Positions 40,072-53,694 of a stretch of 64,000 nt of DNA are shown here, one piece after another (position 1 is the first letter of the stretch; the number at the start of each line of letters is the position of its first letter). The stretch comes from Clusia tigrina (lineage: Eukaryota; Arthropoda; Insecta; Diptera; Clusiidae). The position numbers and the translations under genes are program-made. The stretch is from NCBI GenBank assembly GCA_920105625.2, contig OV050033.1, positions 90,894,280 through 90,958,279 of the forward strand, written 5' to 3'. The notes under the pieces were generated by a model that had not been told where the DNA came from, made no database searches, and worked only from the letters and a program-made list of their open reading frames with translations.

Positions 40072-41125
40072 TCAAAGCTATGCTACCCTTGAGTCCCAAG
40101 TCAAACACTGATAAAACTTCAAATGGCCCTAACTTCTATACGGTACGTCCTACACTTATCAAAGTTTGCAACATACAAATGCTTGTAACTTTTTACTGGA
40201 GCGTCATAAAACCTGAAAACTTTGTAACAATAAAGTACTCGAGCCTCTTGTCAATTTAAGCTATCGCTCAAAGCTTTGAGTCCCAAATCAAACACTGATA
40301 AAACTTCAAATGACCATAACTTCTGTACGGTACGTCCTAAGCCTATCAAAGTTTGCAACATACAAATGCTTGTAACTTTTTACTGGAGCGTCATAAGGCC
40401 TTGAAATTTTGTAACAATAAAGTACTCGAGCCTCTTGTCAATTTAAGCTATCGCTCAAAGCTATGTTACCCTTGAGTCCCAAAGCAAACACTGATAAAAC
40501 TTTAATTGGCCCTAACTTCTATACGGTACGTCCTACACCTATCAAAGTTTGCAACATGCAAATGCTTGTAACTTTTTACTGGAGCGTCATAAAACCTTGA
40601 AATTTTGTAACAATAAAGTACTCGAGCCTCTTGTCAATTTAAGTTATTCCTCAAAGCTATGCTACCCTTGAGTCCCAAATCAAACACTGATAAAACTTCA
40701 AATGGCCCTAACTTCTATACGGTACATCCTATACCTATCAAAGTTGCAACAATAAAATGCTTGTAACTTTTTACTGGAGCGTCATAAAACCTTGAAATTT
40801 TGTAGCAATAAAGTACTCGAGCCTCTTGTCAATTTAAGCTATCGCTCAAAGCTTTGAGTCCCAAATGAAACACTGATAAAACTTCAAATGACCATAACTT
40901 CTGTACGGTACGTCCTAAGCCTATCAAAGTTTGCAACATACAAATGCTTGTAACTTTTTACTGGAGCGTCATAAGGCCTTGAAATTTTGTAACAATAAAG
41001 TACTCGAGCCTCTTGTCAATTTAAGCTATCGCTCAAAGCTATGTTACCCTTGAGTCCCAAAGCAAACACTGATAAAACTTTAATTGGCCCTAACTTCTAT
41101 ACGGTACGTCCTACACCTATCAAAG
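40071..41125 (+). repeat. 1.05-kb block matching 42003-43057 at +1,932 bp
   Basis: ACCTGAAAAC at 40211 aligns with 42143. The order TTATTCCTC, AAAGTTGCAAC, GTAGCAATAAAG, CTTTGAGTCC and TATGTTACCC is kept. The offset equals ten monomers minus three 9-bp deletions and one 1-bp deletion. The second copy has private changes TAACATCTATACGG, AACAAACAAATG and CCAAAATC. Confidence 0.75.
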
Positions 41126-43499
41126 TTTGCAACATGCAAATGCTTGTAACTTTTTACTGGAGCGTCATAAAACCTTGAAATTTTGTAGCAATAAAGTACT
41201 CGAGCCTCTTGTCAATTTAAGCTATCGCTCAAAGCTATGCTTCCCTTGAGTCCCAAATCAAACACTGATAAAACTTCAAATGGCCCTAACTTCTATACGG
41301 TACGTCATACACCTATCAAAGTTTGCAACATACAAATGCTTGTAACTTTTTACTGGAGCGTCATAAAATCTTGAAATTTTGTAACAATAAAGTACTCGAC
41401 ACTCTTGTCAATTTAAGCTATCGCTCAAAGCTATGCTACCCTTGAGTCACAAATTAAATACTGATAAAACTTCAAATGGCCCTAACTTCTATACGGTACG
41501 TCCTACTCTTATCAAAGTTTGCAACAATAAAATGCTGGTAACTTTTTACTGGAGCGTCATAAAACCTTGAAATTTTGTAACAATAAAGTACTCGAGCCTC
41601 TTGTCAATTTAAGTTATCGCTCAAAGCTTTGAGTCCCAAATCAAACACTGATAAAACTTCAAATGACCATAACTTCTGTACGGTACGTCCTAAGCCTATC
41701 AAAGTTTGCAACATACAAATGCTTGTAACTTTTTACTGGAGCGTCATAAGGCCTTGAAATTTTGTAACAATAAAGTACTCGAGCCTTTTGTCAATTTAAG
41801 CTATCGCTCAAAGCTATGTTACCCTTGAGTCCCAAAGCAAACACTGATAAAACTTTAATTGGCCCTAACTTCTATACGGTACGTCCTACACCTATCAAAG
41901 TTTGCAACATGCAAATGCTTGTAACTTTTTACTGGAGCGTCATAAAACCTTGAAATTTTGTAACAATAAAGTACTCGAGCCTCTTGTCAATTTAAGTTAT
42001 TCCTCAAAGCTATGCTACCCTTGAGTCCCAAGTCAAACACTGATAAAACTTCAAATGGCCCTAACATCTATACGGTACGTCCTACACTTATCAAAGTTTG
42101 CAACATACAAATGCTTGTAACTTTTTACTGGAGCGTCATAAAACCTGAAAACTTTGTAACAATAAAGTACTCGAGCCTCTTGTCAATTTAAGCTATCGCT
42201 CAAAGCTTTGAGTCCCAAATCAAACACTGATAAAACTTCAAATGACCATAACTTCTGTACGGTACGTCCTAAGCCTATCAAAGTTTGCAACAAACAAATG
42301 CTTGTAACTTTTTACTGGAGCGTCATAAGGCCTTGAAATTTTGTAACAATAAAGTACTCGAGCCTCTTGTCAATTTAAGCTATCGCTCAAAGCTATGTTA
42401 CCCTTGAGTCCCAAAGCAAACAGTGATAAAACTTTAATTGGCCCTAACTTCTATACGGTACGTCCTACACCTATCAAAGTTTGCAACATGCAAATGCTTG
42501 TAACTTTTTACTGGAGCGTCATAAAACCTTGAAATTTTGTAACAATAAAGTACTCGAGCCTCTTGTCAATTTAAGTTATTCCTCAAAGCTATGCTACCCT
42601 TGAGTCCCAAATCAAACACTGATAAAACTTCAAATGGCCCTAACTTCTATACGGTACATCCTATACCTATCAAAGTTGCAACAATAAAATGCTTGTAACT
42701 TTTTACTGGAGCGTCATAAAACCTTGAAATTTTGTAGCAATAAAGTACTCGAGCCTCTTGTCAATTTAAGCTATCGCTCAAAGCTTTGAGTCCAAAATCA
42801 AACACTGATAAAACTTCAAATGACCATAACTTCTGTACGGTACGTCCTAAGCCTATCAAAGTTTGCAACATACAAATGCTTGTAACTTTTTACTGGAGCG
42901 TCATAAGGCCTTGAAATTTTGTAACAATAAAGTACTCGAGCCTCTTGTCAATTTAAGCTATCGCTCAAAGCTATGTTACCCTTGAGTCCCAAAGCAAACA
43001 CTGATAAAACTTTAATTGGCCCTAACTTCTATACGGTACGTCCTTCACCTATCAAAGTTTGCAACATACAAATGCTTGTAACTTTTTACTGGAGCGTCAT
43101 AAGGCCTTGAAATTTTGTAACAATAAAGTACTCGAGCCTCTTGTCAATTTAAGCTATCGCTTAAAGCTATGTTACCCTTGAGTCCCAAAGCAAACACTGA
43201 TAAAACTTTAATTGGCCCTAACTTCTATACGGTACGTCTTACACCTATCAAAGTTTGCAACATGCAAATGCTTGTAACTTCTTACTGGAGCGTCATAAAA
43301 CCTTGAAATTTTGTAACAATAAAGTACTCGAGCCTCTTGTCAATTTAAGCTATCGCTCAAAGCTATGTTACCCTTCAGTCCCAAAGCAAACACTGATATA
43401 ACTTTAATTGGCCCTAACTTCTATACGGTACGTCCTACACCTATCAAAGTTTGCAACATGCAAATGCTTGTAACTTTTTACTGGAGCGTCATAAAACCT

Positions 43500-46400
43500 T
43501 GAAATTTTGTAGCAATAAAGTACTCGAGCCTCTTGTCAGTTTAAGTTATCGCTCAAAGCTATGCTTCCCTTGAGTCCCAAATCAAACACTGATAAAACTT
43601 CAAATGGCCCTAACTTCTATACGGTACGTCCTACACCTATCAAAGTTTGCAACATACAAATGCTTGTAACTTTTTACTGGAGCGTCATAAAACCTTGAAA
43701 TTTTGTAACAATAAAGTACTCGAGCCTCTTGTCAATTTAAGCTATCGCCCAAAGCTATGCTACCCTTGAGTCCCAAATCAAACACTGATAAAACTTCAAA
43801 TTGCCCTAACTTCTATACGGTACGTCCTACACCTATCAAAGTTTGCAACATACAAATGCTTGTAACTTTTTACTGGAGCGTCATAAAACCTTGAAATTTT
43901 GTAACAATAAAGTACTCGAGCCTCTTGTCAATTTAAGCTATCGCCCAAAGCTATGCTACCCTTGAGTCCCAAATCAAACACTGATAAAACTTCAAATTGC
44001 CCTAACTTCTATACGGTACGTCCTACACCTATCAAAGTTTGCAACATACAAATGCTTGTAACTTTTTACTGGAGTGTCATAAAATCGTGAAATTTTGTAA
44101 CAATAAAGTACTCGAGCCTCTTGTCAATTTAAGCTATCGCTCAAAGCTATGCTTCCCTTGAGTCCCAAATCAAACACTGATAAAACTTCAAATGGCCCTA
44201 ACTTCTATACGGTACGTCCTACACCTATCAAAGTTTGCAACATACAAATGCTTGTAACTTTTTACTGGAGCGTCATAAAACCTTGAAATTTTGTAACAAT
44301 AAAGTACTCGAGCCTCTTGTCAATTTAAGCTATCGCCCAAAGCTATGCTACCCTTGAGTCCCAAATCAAACACTGATAAAACTTCAAATTGCCCTAACTT
44401 CTATACGGTACGTCCGACACCTATCAAAGTTTGCAACATACAAATGCTTGTAACTTTTTACTGGAGCGTCATAAAATCTTGAAATTTTGTAACAATAAAG
44501 TACTCGAGCCTTTTGTCAATTTAAGCTATCGCTCAAAGCTATGCTTCCCTTGAGTCCCAAATCAAACACTGATAAAACTTCAAATGGCCCTAACTTCTAT
44601 ACGGTACGTCCTACACCTATCAAAGTTTGCAACATACAAATGCTTGTAACTTTTTACTGGAGCGTCATAAAACCTTGAAATTTTGTAACAATAAAGTACT
44701 CGAGCCTCTTGTCAATTTAAGCTATCGCCCAAAGCTATGCTACCCTTGAGTCCCAAATCAAACACTGATAAAACTTCAAATTGCCCTAACTTCTATACGG
44801 TACGTCCTACACCTATCAAAGTTTGCAACATACAAATGCTTGTAACTTTTTACTGGAGCGTCATAAAATCTTGAAATTTTGTAACAATAAAGTACTCGAC
44901 ACTCTTGTCAATTTAAGCTATCGCTCAAAGCTATGCTACCCTTGAGTCACAAATTAAATACTGATAAAACTTCAAATGGCCCTAACTTCTATACGGTACG
45001 TCCTACTCTTATCAAAGTTTGCAACAATAAAATGCTGGTAACTTTTTACTGGAGCGTCATAAAACCTTGAAATTTTGTAACAATAAAGTACTCGAGCCTC
45101 TTGTCAATTTAAGCTATCGCTCAAAGCTATGCTTCCCTTGAGTCCCAAATCAAACACTGATAAAACTTCAAATGGCCCTAACTTCTATACGGTGCATCCT
45201 ACACCTATCAAAGTTTGCAACATACAAATGCTTGTAACTTTTTACTGGAGCGTCATAAAACCTTGAAATTTTGTAACAAGTAAGTACTCGAGCCTCTTGT
45301 CAATTTAAGCTATCGCTCAAAGCCTTTAGTCCCAAATCAAACACTGTTAAAACTTCAAATGACCATAACTATGTACGGTACGTCCTAAGCCTATCAAAGT
45401 TTGCAACATACAAATGCTTGTAACTTTTTACTGGAGCATCATAAGGCCTTGAAATTTTGTAACAATAAAGTACTCGAGCCTCTTTTCAATTTAAGCTATC
45501 GCTCAAAGCTATGCTACCCTTGAGTCCCAAAGCAAACACTGATAAAACTTCAAATGGCCCTGACTTCAATACGGTACATCCTATACCTATCAAACTTTGC
45601 AACAATAAAATGCTTGTAACTTTTTACTGGAGCGTCATAAAACCTTGAAATTTTGTAACAATAAAGTACTCTCGCCTCTTGTCAATTTAAGTTATCGCTC
45701 AAAGCTATGCTACCCTTGAGTCCCAAGTCAAACACTGATAAAACTTCAAATGGCCCTAACTTCTATACGGTACGTCCTACACTTATCAAAGTTTGCAACA
45801 TACAAATGCTTGTAACTTTTTACTGGAGCGTCATAAAACCTGAAAACTTTGTAACAATAAAGTACTCGAGCCTCTTGTCAATTTATGCTATCGCTCAAAG
45901 CTTTGAGTCCCAAATCAAACACTGATAAAACTTCAAATGACCATAACTTCTGTATGGTACGTCCTAAGCCTATCAAAGTTTGCAACATACAAATGCTTGT
46001 AACTTTTTACTGGAGCGTCATAAGGCCTTGAAATTTTGTAACAATAAAATACTCGAGCCTCTTGTCAATTTAAGCTATCGCTCAAAGCTATGTTACCCTT
46101 GAGTCCAAAGCAAACACTGATAAAACTTTAATTGGCCCTAACTTCTATACGGTACGTCCTACACCTATCAAAGTTTGCAACATGCAAATGCTTGTAACTT
46201 TTTACTGGAGCGTCATAAAACCTTGAAATTTTGTAACAATAAAGTACTCGAGCCTCTTGTCAATTTAAGTTATTCCTCAAAGCTATGCTACCCTTGAGTC
46301 CCAAATAAAACACTGATAAAACTTCAAGTGGCCCTAACTTCTATGCGGTACATCCTATACCTATCAAAGTTGCAACAATAAAATGCTTGTAACTTTTTAC

Positions 46401-48237
46401 TGGAGCGTCATAAAACCTTGAAATTTTGTAGCAATAAAGTACTCGAGCCTCTTGTCAGTTTAAGTTATCGCTCAAAGCTATGCTACCCTTGAGTCACAAA
46501 TCAAACACTGATAAAACTTCAAATGGCCCTAAATTCTATACGGTACGTCCTACACCTATCAAAGTTTGCAACATACAAATGCTTGTAACTTTTTACTGGA
46601 GCGTCATTAAATCTTGAAATTTTGTAACAATAAAGTACTCGAGCCTCTTGTCAATTTAAGCCATCGCTCAAAGCTATGTTACCCTTGAGTCCCAAAGCAA
46701 ACACTGATAAAACATTAATTGGCCCTAACTTCTATACGGTACGTCCTACACCTATCAAAGTTTGCAACATGCAAATGCTTGTAACTTTTTACTGGAGCGT
46801 CATAAAACCTTGAAATTTTGTAACAATAAAGTACTCGAGCCTCTTGTCAATTTAAGCTATTCCTCAAAGCTATGCTACCCTTGAGTCCCAAATCAAACAC
46901 TGATAAAACTTCAAATGGCCCTAACTTCTATACGGTACATCCTATACCTATCAAAGTTGCAACAATAAAATGCTTGCAACTTTTTACTGGAGCGTCATAA
47001 AACCTTGAAATTTTGTAACAATAAAGTACTCGAGCCTCTTGTCAATTTAAGTTATCGCTCAAAGCTATGCTACCCTTGAGTCCCAAATCAAACACTGATA
47101 AATTTTCAAATGGCCCTAACTTCTATGCGGTACGTCCTACACCTATCAAAGTTTGCAACATACAAATGCTTGTAACTTTTTACTGGAGCGTCATAAAACC
47201 TGAAAATTTTGTAACAATAAAGTAGTCGAGCCTCTTGTCAATTTAAGCTATCGTTCAAAGCCTTGAGTCCCAAATCAAACACTGATAAAACTTCAAATGA
47301 CCATAACTTCTGTACGGTACGTCCTAAGCTTATCAAAGTTTGCAACATACAAATGCTTGTAGCTTTTTACTGGAGCGTCATAAGGCCTTGAAATTTTGTA
47401 ACAATAAAGTACTCGAGCCTCTTGTCAATTTAAGCTATCGCTCAAAGCTATGCTACCCTTGAGTCCCAAATCAAACACTGATAAAACTTCAAATGGCCCT
47501 AACTTCTATACGGTACCTCCGACACCTATCATAGTTTGCAACATACAAATGCTTGTAACTTTTTACTGGAGCGTCATAAAACCTTGAAATTTTGTAACAA
47601 TAAAGTACTCGAGCCTCTTGTCAATTTAAGTTATCGCTCAAAGCAATGCTACCCTTGAGTCCCAAATCAAACACTGATAAAACTTCAAATGGCCCTAACT
47701 TATATACGGTACGTCCTACACCTATCAAAGTTTGCAACATACAAATGCTTGTAACTTTTTACTGGAGCGTCAAAAAATCTTGAAATTTTGTAACAATAAA
47801 GTACTCGAGCCTCTTGTCAATTTAAGCTATCGCTCAAAGCTATGCTTCCCTTGAGTCCCAAATCAAACACTGATAAAACTTCAAATGGCCCTAACTTCTA
47901 TACGGTACGTCCTACACCTATCAAAGTTTGCAACATACAAATGCTTGTAACTTTTTACTGGAGCGTCATAAAACCTTGAAAATTTGTAACAAGAAAGTAC
48001 TCGAGCCTCTTGTCAATTTAAGCTATCGCTCAAAGCTATGCTACCCTTGAGTCCCAAATCAAACACTGATAAAACTTCATATGGCCCTAACTTCTATACG
48101 CTATGTCCTTCAACTATCAAAGTTTGCAACATACAAATGCTTGTAACTTTTTACTGGAGCGTCATAAAACCTTGAAATTTTGTAACAATAAAGTACTCGA
48201 GCCTCTTGTCAATTTAAGCTATCGCTCAAAGCTATGC
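43500..48237 (+). repeat. Transitional satellite segment with a local dimer array
   Basis: From about 43560 to 44900 the TGCTTCCC monomer and the CGCCCAAAG/CAAATTGCCC monomer alternate. TGCTTCCC lies at 43562, 44150 and 44542; CGCCCAAAG at 43747, 43943, 44334 and 44726. The later spacing is 392 bp, with one doubled CGCCC unit earlier. From 44900 to 48237 the units are a mixture of domain 3 and domain 4 types, with oddities such as GTACTCTCGCCTC near 45667, ACTATGTACGG near 45369 and GAGTCCAAAGC near 46101. No gene was seen. Confidence 0.72.
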
Positions 48238-50757
48238 TACCCTTGAGTCCCAAATCAAACACTGATAAAACTTCAAATGGCCCTAACTTCAATACGGTAC
48301 ATCCTATACCTATCAAACTTTGCAACAATAAAATGCTTGTAACTTTTTACTGGAGCGTCAGAAAACCTTGAAATTTTGTAACAATAAAGTACTCGAGCCT
48401 CTTGTCAATTTAAGTTATCGCTCAAAGCTATGCTACCCTTGAGTCCCAAATCAAACACTGATAAAACTTCAAATGGCCCTAACTTCTATACGGTACGTCC
48501 TACACCTATCAAAGTTTGCAACATGCAAATGCTTGTAACTTTTTACTGGAGCGTCATAAAACCTTGAAATTTTGTAACAATAAAGTACTCGAGCCTCTTG
48601 TCAATTTAAGCTATCGCTCAAAGCTATGTTACCCTTGAGTCCCAAATCAAACACTGATAAAACTTCAATTGGCCCTAACTTCTATACGGTACGTCCTACA
48701 CCTATCAAAGTTTGCAACATGCAAATGCTTGTAACTTTTTACTGGAGCGTCATAAAACCTTGAAATTTTGTAACAATAAAGTACTCGAGCCTCTTGTCAA
48801 TTTAAGTTATTCCTCAAAGCTATGCTACCCTTGAGTCCCAAATCAAACACTGATAAAACTTCAAATGGCCCTAACTTCTATACGGTGCATTCTACACCTA
48901 TCAAAGTTTGCAACATACAAATGCTTGTAACTTTTTACTGGAGCGTCATAAAACCTTGAAATTTTGTAACAAGTAAGTACTCGAGCCTCTTGTCAATTTA
49001 AGCTATCGCTCAAAGCCTTTAGTCCCAAATCAAACACTGATAAAACTTCAAATGACCATAACTTCTGTACGGTACGTCCTAAGCCTATCAAAGTTTGCAA
49101 CATACAAATGCTTGTAACTTTTTACTGGAGCATCATAAGGCCTTGAAATTTTGTAACAATAAAGTACTCGAGCCTCTTTTCAATTTAAGCTATCGCTCAA
49201 AGCTATGCTACCCTTGAGTCCCAAATCAAACACTGATAAAACTTCAAATGGCCCTAACTTCAATACGGTACATCCTATACCTATCAAACTTTGCAACAAT
49301 AAAATGCTTGTAACTTTTTACTGGAGCGTCATAAAACCTTGAAATTTTGTAACAATAAAGTACTCGAGCCTCTTGTCAATTTAAGTTATCGCTCAAAGCT
49401 ATGCTACCCTTGAGTCCCAAATCAAACAGTGATAAAACTTCAAATGGCCCTAACTTCTATACGGTACGTCCTACACCTATCAAAGTTTGCAACATACAAA
49501 TGCTTGTAACTTTTTACTGGAGCGTCATAAAACCTGAAAACTTTGTAACAATAAAGTACTCGAGCCTCTTGTCAATTTAAGCTATCGCTCAAAGCATTGA
49601 GTCCCAAATGAAACACTGATAAATCTTCAAATGACCATAACTTCTGTACGGTACGTCCTAAGCCTATCAAAGTTTGCAACATACAAATGCTTGTAACTTT
49701 TTACTGGAACGTCATAAGGCCTTGAAATTTTGTAACAATAAAGTACTCGAGCCTCTTGTCAATTTAAGCTATCGCTCAAAGCTATGTTACCCTTGAGTCC
49801 CAAATCAAACACTGATAAAACTTCAATTGGCCCTAACTTCTATACGGTACGTCCTACACCTATCAAAGTTTGCAACATGCAAATGCTTGTAACTTTTTAC
49901 TGGAGCGTCATAAAACCTTGAAATTTTGTAACAATAAAGTACTCGAGCCTCTTGTCAATTTAAGTTATTCCTCAAAGCTATGCTACCCTTGAGTCCCAAA
50001 TCAAACACTGATAAAACTTCAAATGGCCCTAACTTCTATACGGTACATCCTATACCTATCAAAGTTGCAACAATAAAATGCTTGTAACTTTTTACTGGAG
50101 CGTCATAAAACCTTGAAATTTTGTAACAATAAAGTCCTCGAGCCTCTTGTCAATTTAAGTTATCGCTCAAAGCTATGCTACCCTTGAGTCCCAAATCAAA
50201 CACTGATAAAACTTCAAATGGCCCTAACTTCTATGCGGTACGTCCTACACCTATCAAAGTTTGCAAAATACAAATGCTTGTAACTTTTTACTGGAGCGTC
50301 ATAAAACCTGAAAATTTTGTAACAATAAAGTACTCGAGCCTCTTGTCAATTTAAGCTATCGCTCAAAGCCTTGAGTCCCAAATCAAACACTGATAAAACT
50401 TCAAATGACCATAACTTCTGCACGGTACGTCCTAAGCCTATCAAAGTTTGCAACATACAAATGCTTGTTGCTTTTTACTGGAGCGTCATAAGGCCTTGAA
50501 ATTTTGTAACAATAAAGTACTCGAGCCTCTTGTCAATTTAAGCTATCGGTCAAAGCTATGCTACACTTGAGCCCCAAATCAAACACTGATAAAACTTCAA
50601 ATGGTCCTAACTTCTATACGGTACGTCCTACACCTATCATAGTTTGCAACATACAAATGCTTGTAACTTTTTACTGGAGCGTCATAAAACCTTAAAATTT
50701 TGTAACAATAAAGTACTCGAGCCTCTTGTCAATTTAAGTTATCGCTCAAAGCAATGT
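48238..50757 (+). repeat. 2,520-bp tandem unit, first copy
   Basis: This unit is followed at once by its copy at 50758-53277. The lines from 48241 and 50761 onward stay in register at exactly 2,520 bp, equal to 13 monomers minus three 9-bp deletions and one 1-bp deletion. Shared rarities are GTGCATTCTACACC, AAAGCATTGAGTCC, AAATGAAACACTG, ACTGGAACGTC, AAAGTCCTCGAG and TATCGGTCAAAG. Such exact adjacency fits one unequal exchange between sister or homologous arrays. Confidence 0.9.
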
Positions 50758-53277
50758 TACCCTTGAGTCCCAAATCAAACACTGATAAAACTTCAAATGG
50801 CCCTAACTTCAATACGGTACATCCTATACCTATCAAACTTTGCAACAATAAAATGCTTGTAACTTTTTACTGGAGCGTCAGAAAACCTTGAAATTTTGTA
50901 ACAATAAAGTACTCGAGCCTCTTGTCAATTTAAGTTATCGCTCAAAGCTATGCTACCCTTGAGTCCCAAATCAAACACTGATAAAACTTCAAATGGCCCT
51001 AACTTCTATACGGTACGTCCTACACCTATCAAAGTTTGCAACATGCAAATGCTTGTAACTTTTTACTGGAGCGTCATAAAACCTTGAAATTTTGTAACAA
51101 TAAAGTACTCGAGCCTCTTGTCAATTTAAGCTATCGCTCAAAGCTATGTTACCCTTGAGTCCCAAATCAAACACTGATAAAACTTCAATTGGCCCTAACT
51201 TCTATACGGTACGTCCTACACCTATCAAAGTTTGCAACATGCAAATGCTTGTAACTTTTTACTGGAGCGTCATAAAACCTTGAAATTTTGTAACAATAAA
51301 GTACTCGAGCCTCTTGTCAATTTAAGTTATTCCTCAAAGCTATGCTACCCTTGAGTCCCAAATCAAACACTGATAAAACTTCAAATGGCCCTAACTTCTA
51401 TACGGTGCATTCTACACCTATCAAAGTTTGCAACATACAAATGCTTGTAACTTTTTACTGGAGCGTCATAAAACCTTGAAATTTTGTAACAAGTAAGTAC
51501 TCGAGCCTCTTGTCAATTTAAGCTATCGCTCAAAGCCTTTAGTCCCAAATCAAACACTGATAAAACTTCAAATGACCATAACTTCTGTACGGTACGTCCT
51601 AAGCCTATCAAAGTTTGCAACATACAAATGCTTGTAACTTTTTACTGGAGCATCATAAGGCCTTGAAATTTTGTAACAATAAAGTACTCGAGCCTCTTTT
51701 CAATTTAAGCTATCGCTCAAAGCTATGCTACCCTTGAGTCCCAAATCAAACACTGATAAAACTTCAAATGGCCCTAACTTCAATACGGTACATCCTATAC
51801 CTATCAAACTTTGCAACAATAAAATGCTTGTAACTTTTTACTGGAGCGTCATAAAACCTTGAAATTTTGTAACAATAAAGTACTCGAGCCTCTTGTCAAT
51901 TTAAATTATCGCTCAAAGCTATGCTACCCTTGAGTCCCAAATCAAACAGTGATAAAACTTCAAATGGCCCTAACTTCTATACGGTACGTCCTACACCTAT
52001 CAAAGTTTGCAACATACAAATGCTTGTAACTTTTTACTGGAGCGTCATAAAACCTGAAAACTTTGTAACAATAAAGTACTCGAGCCTCTTGTCAATTTAA
52101 GCTATCGCTCAAAGCATTGAGTCCCAAATGAAACACTGATAAATCTTCAAATGACCATAACTTCTGTACGGTACGTCCTAAGCCTATCAAAGTTTGCAAC
52201 ATACAAATGCTTGTAACTTTTTACTGGAACGTCATAAGGCCTTGAAATTTTGTAACAATAAAGTACTCGAGCCTCTTGTCAATTTAAGCTATCGCTCAAA
52301 GCTATGTTACCCTTGAGTCCCAAATCAAACACTGATAAAACTTCAATTGGCCCTAACTTCTATACGGTACGTCCTACACCTATCAAAGTTTGCAACATGC
52401 AAATGCTTGTAACTTTTTACTGGAGCGTCATAAAACCTTGAAATTTTGTAACAATAAAGTACTCGAGCCTCTTGTCAATTTAAGTTATTCCTCAAAGCTA
52501 TGCTACCCTTGAGTCCCAAATCAAACACTGATAAAACTTCAAATGGCCCTAACTTCTATACGGTACATCCTATACCTATCAAAGTTGCAACAATAAAATG
52601 CTTGTAACTTTTTACTGGAGCGTCATAAAACCTTGAAATTTTGTAACAATAAAGTCCTCGAGCCTCTTGTCAATTTAAGTTATCGCTCAAAGCTATGCTA
52701 CCCTTGAGTCCCAAATCAAACACTGATAAAACTTCAAATGGCCCTAACTTCTATGCGGTACGTCCTACACCTATCAAAGTTTGCAAAATACAAATGCTTG
52801 TAACTTTTTACTGGAGCGTCATAAAACCTGAAAATTTTGTAACAATAAAGTACTCGAGCCTCTTGTCAATTTAAGCTATCGCTCAAAGCCTTGAGTCCCA
52901 AATCAAACACTGATAAAACTTCAAATGACCATAACTTCTGTACGGTACATCCTAAGCCTATCAAAGTTTGCAACATACAAATGTTTGTAGCTTTTTACTG
53001 GAGCGTCATAAGGCCTTGAAATTTTGTAACAATAAAGTACTCGAGCCTCTTGTCAATTTAAGCTATCGGTCAAAGCTATGCTACACTTGAGCCCCAAATC
53101 AAACACTGATAAAACTTCAAATGGCCCTAACTTCTATACGGTACGTCCTACACCTATCATAGTTTGCAACATACAAATGCTTGTAACTTTTTACTGGAGC
53201 GTCATAAAACCTTAAAATTTTGTAACAATAAAGTACTCGAGCCTCTTGTCAATTTAAGTTATCGCTCAAAGCAATGT
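50758..53277 (+). repeat. 2,520-bp tandem unit, second copy
   Basis: This is the direct tandem copy of 48238-50757. Differences noticed are TTTAAATTATCGC near 51901 (TTTAAGTTATCGC in copy 1), TGTACGGTACATCC near 52940 (TGCACGGTACGTCC), ATGTTTGTAGC near 52982 (ATGCTTGTTGC), and ATGGCCC near 53121 (ATGGTCC). The match runs on to about 53329, then CTTATATACGG replaces CTTCAATACGG. Confidence 0.9.
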
Positions 53278-53694
53278 TACCCTTGAGTCCCAAATCAAAC
53301 ACTGATAAAACTTCAAATGGCCCTAACTTATATACGGTACGTCCTACACCTATCAAAGTTTGCAACATACAAATGCTTGTAACTTTTTACTGGAGCGTCA
53401 AAAAATCTTGAAATTTTGTAACAATAAAGTACTCGAGCCTCTTGTCAATTTAAGCTATCGCTCAAAGCTATGCTTCCCTTGAGTCCCAAATCAAACACTG
53501 ATAAAACTTCAAATGGCCCTAACTTCTATACGGTACGTCCTACACCTATCAAAGTTTGCAACATACAAATGCTTGTAACTTTTTACTGGAGCGTCATAAA
53601 ATCTTGAAATTTTGTAACAATAAAGTACTCGAGCCTCTTGTCAATTTAAGCTATCGCTCAAAGCTATGCTACCTTTGAGTCATAAATCAAACAC

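Larger units (their letters stand above)
32050..43500 (+). repeat. Satellite domain 4: TATGTTACCC and TTATTCCTC monomers
   Basis: About 59 monomers. Two subfamilies become common here. One has CTATGTTACCC, GTCCCAAAGCAAAC, ACTTTAATTGGCC and ACATGCAAATGC. The other has TTATTCCTCAAAG, GGTACATCCTATACC and AAAGTTGCAACAATAAAATGC, and is 195 bp because one T is missing. The CTTTTCAATTTAAG with TTCAATACGGTACATCC form also appears. The domain is built from blocks repeated at 392, 1,932, 4,266 and 5,423 bp. No gene was seen. Confidence 0.78.
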
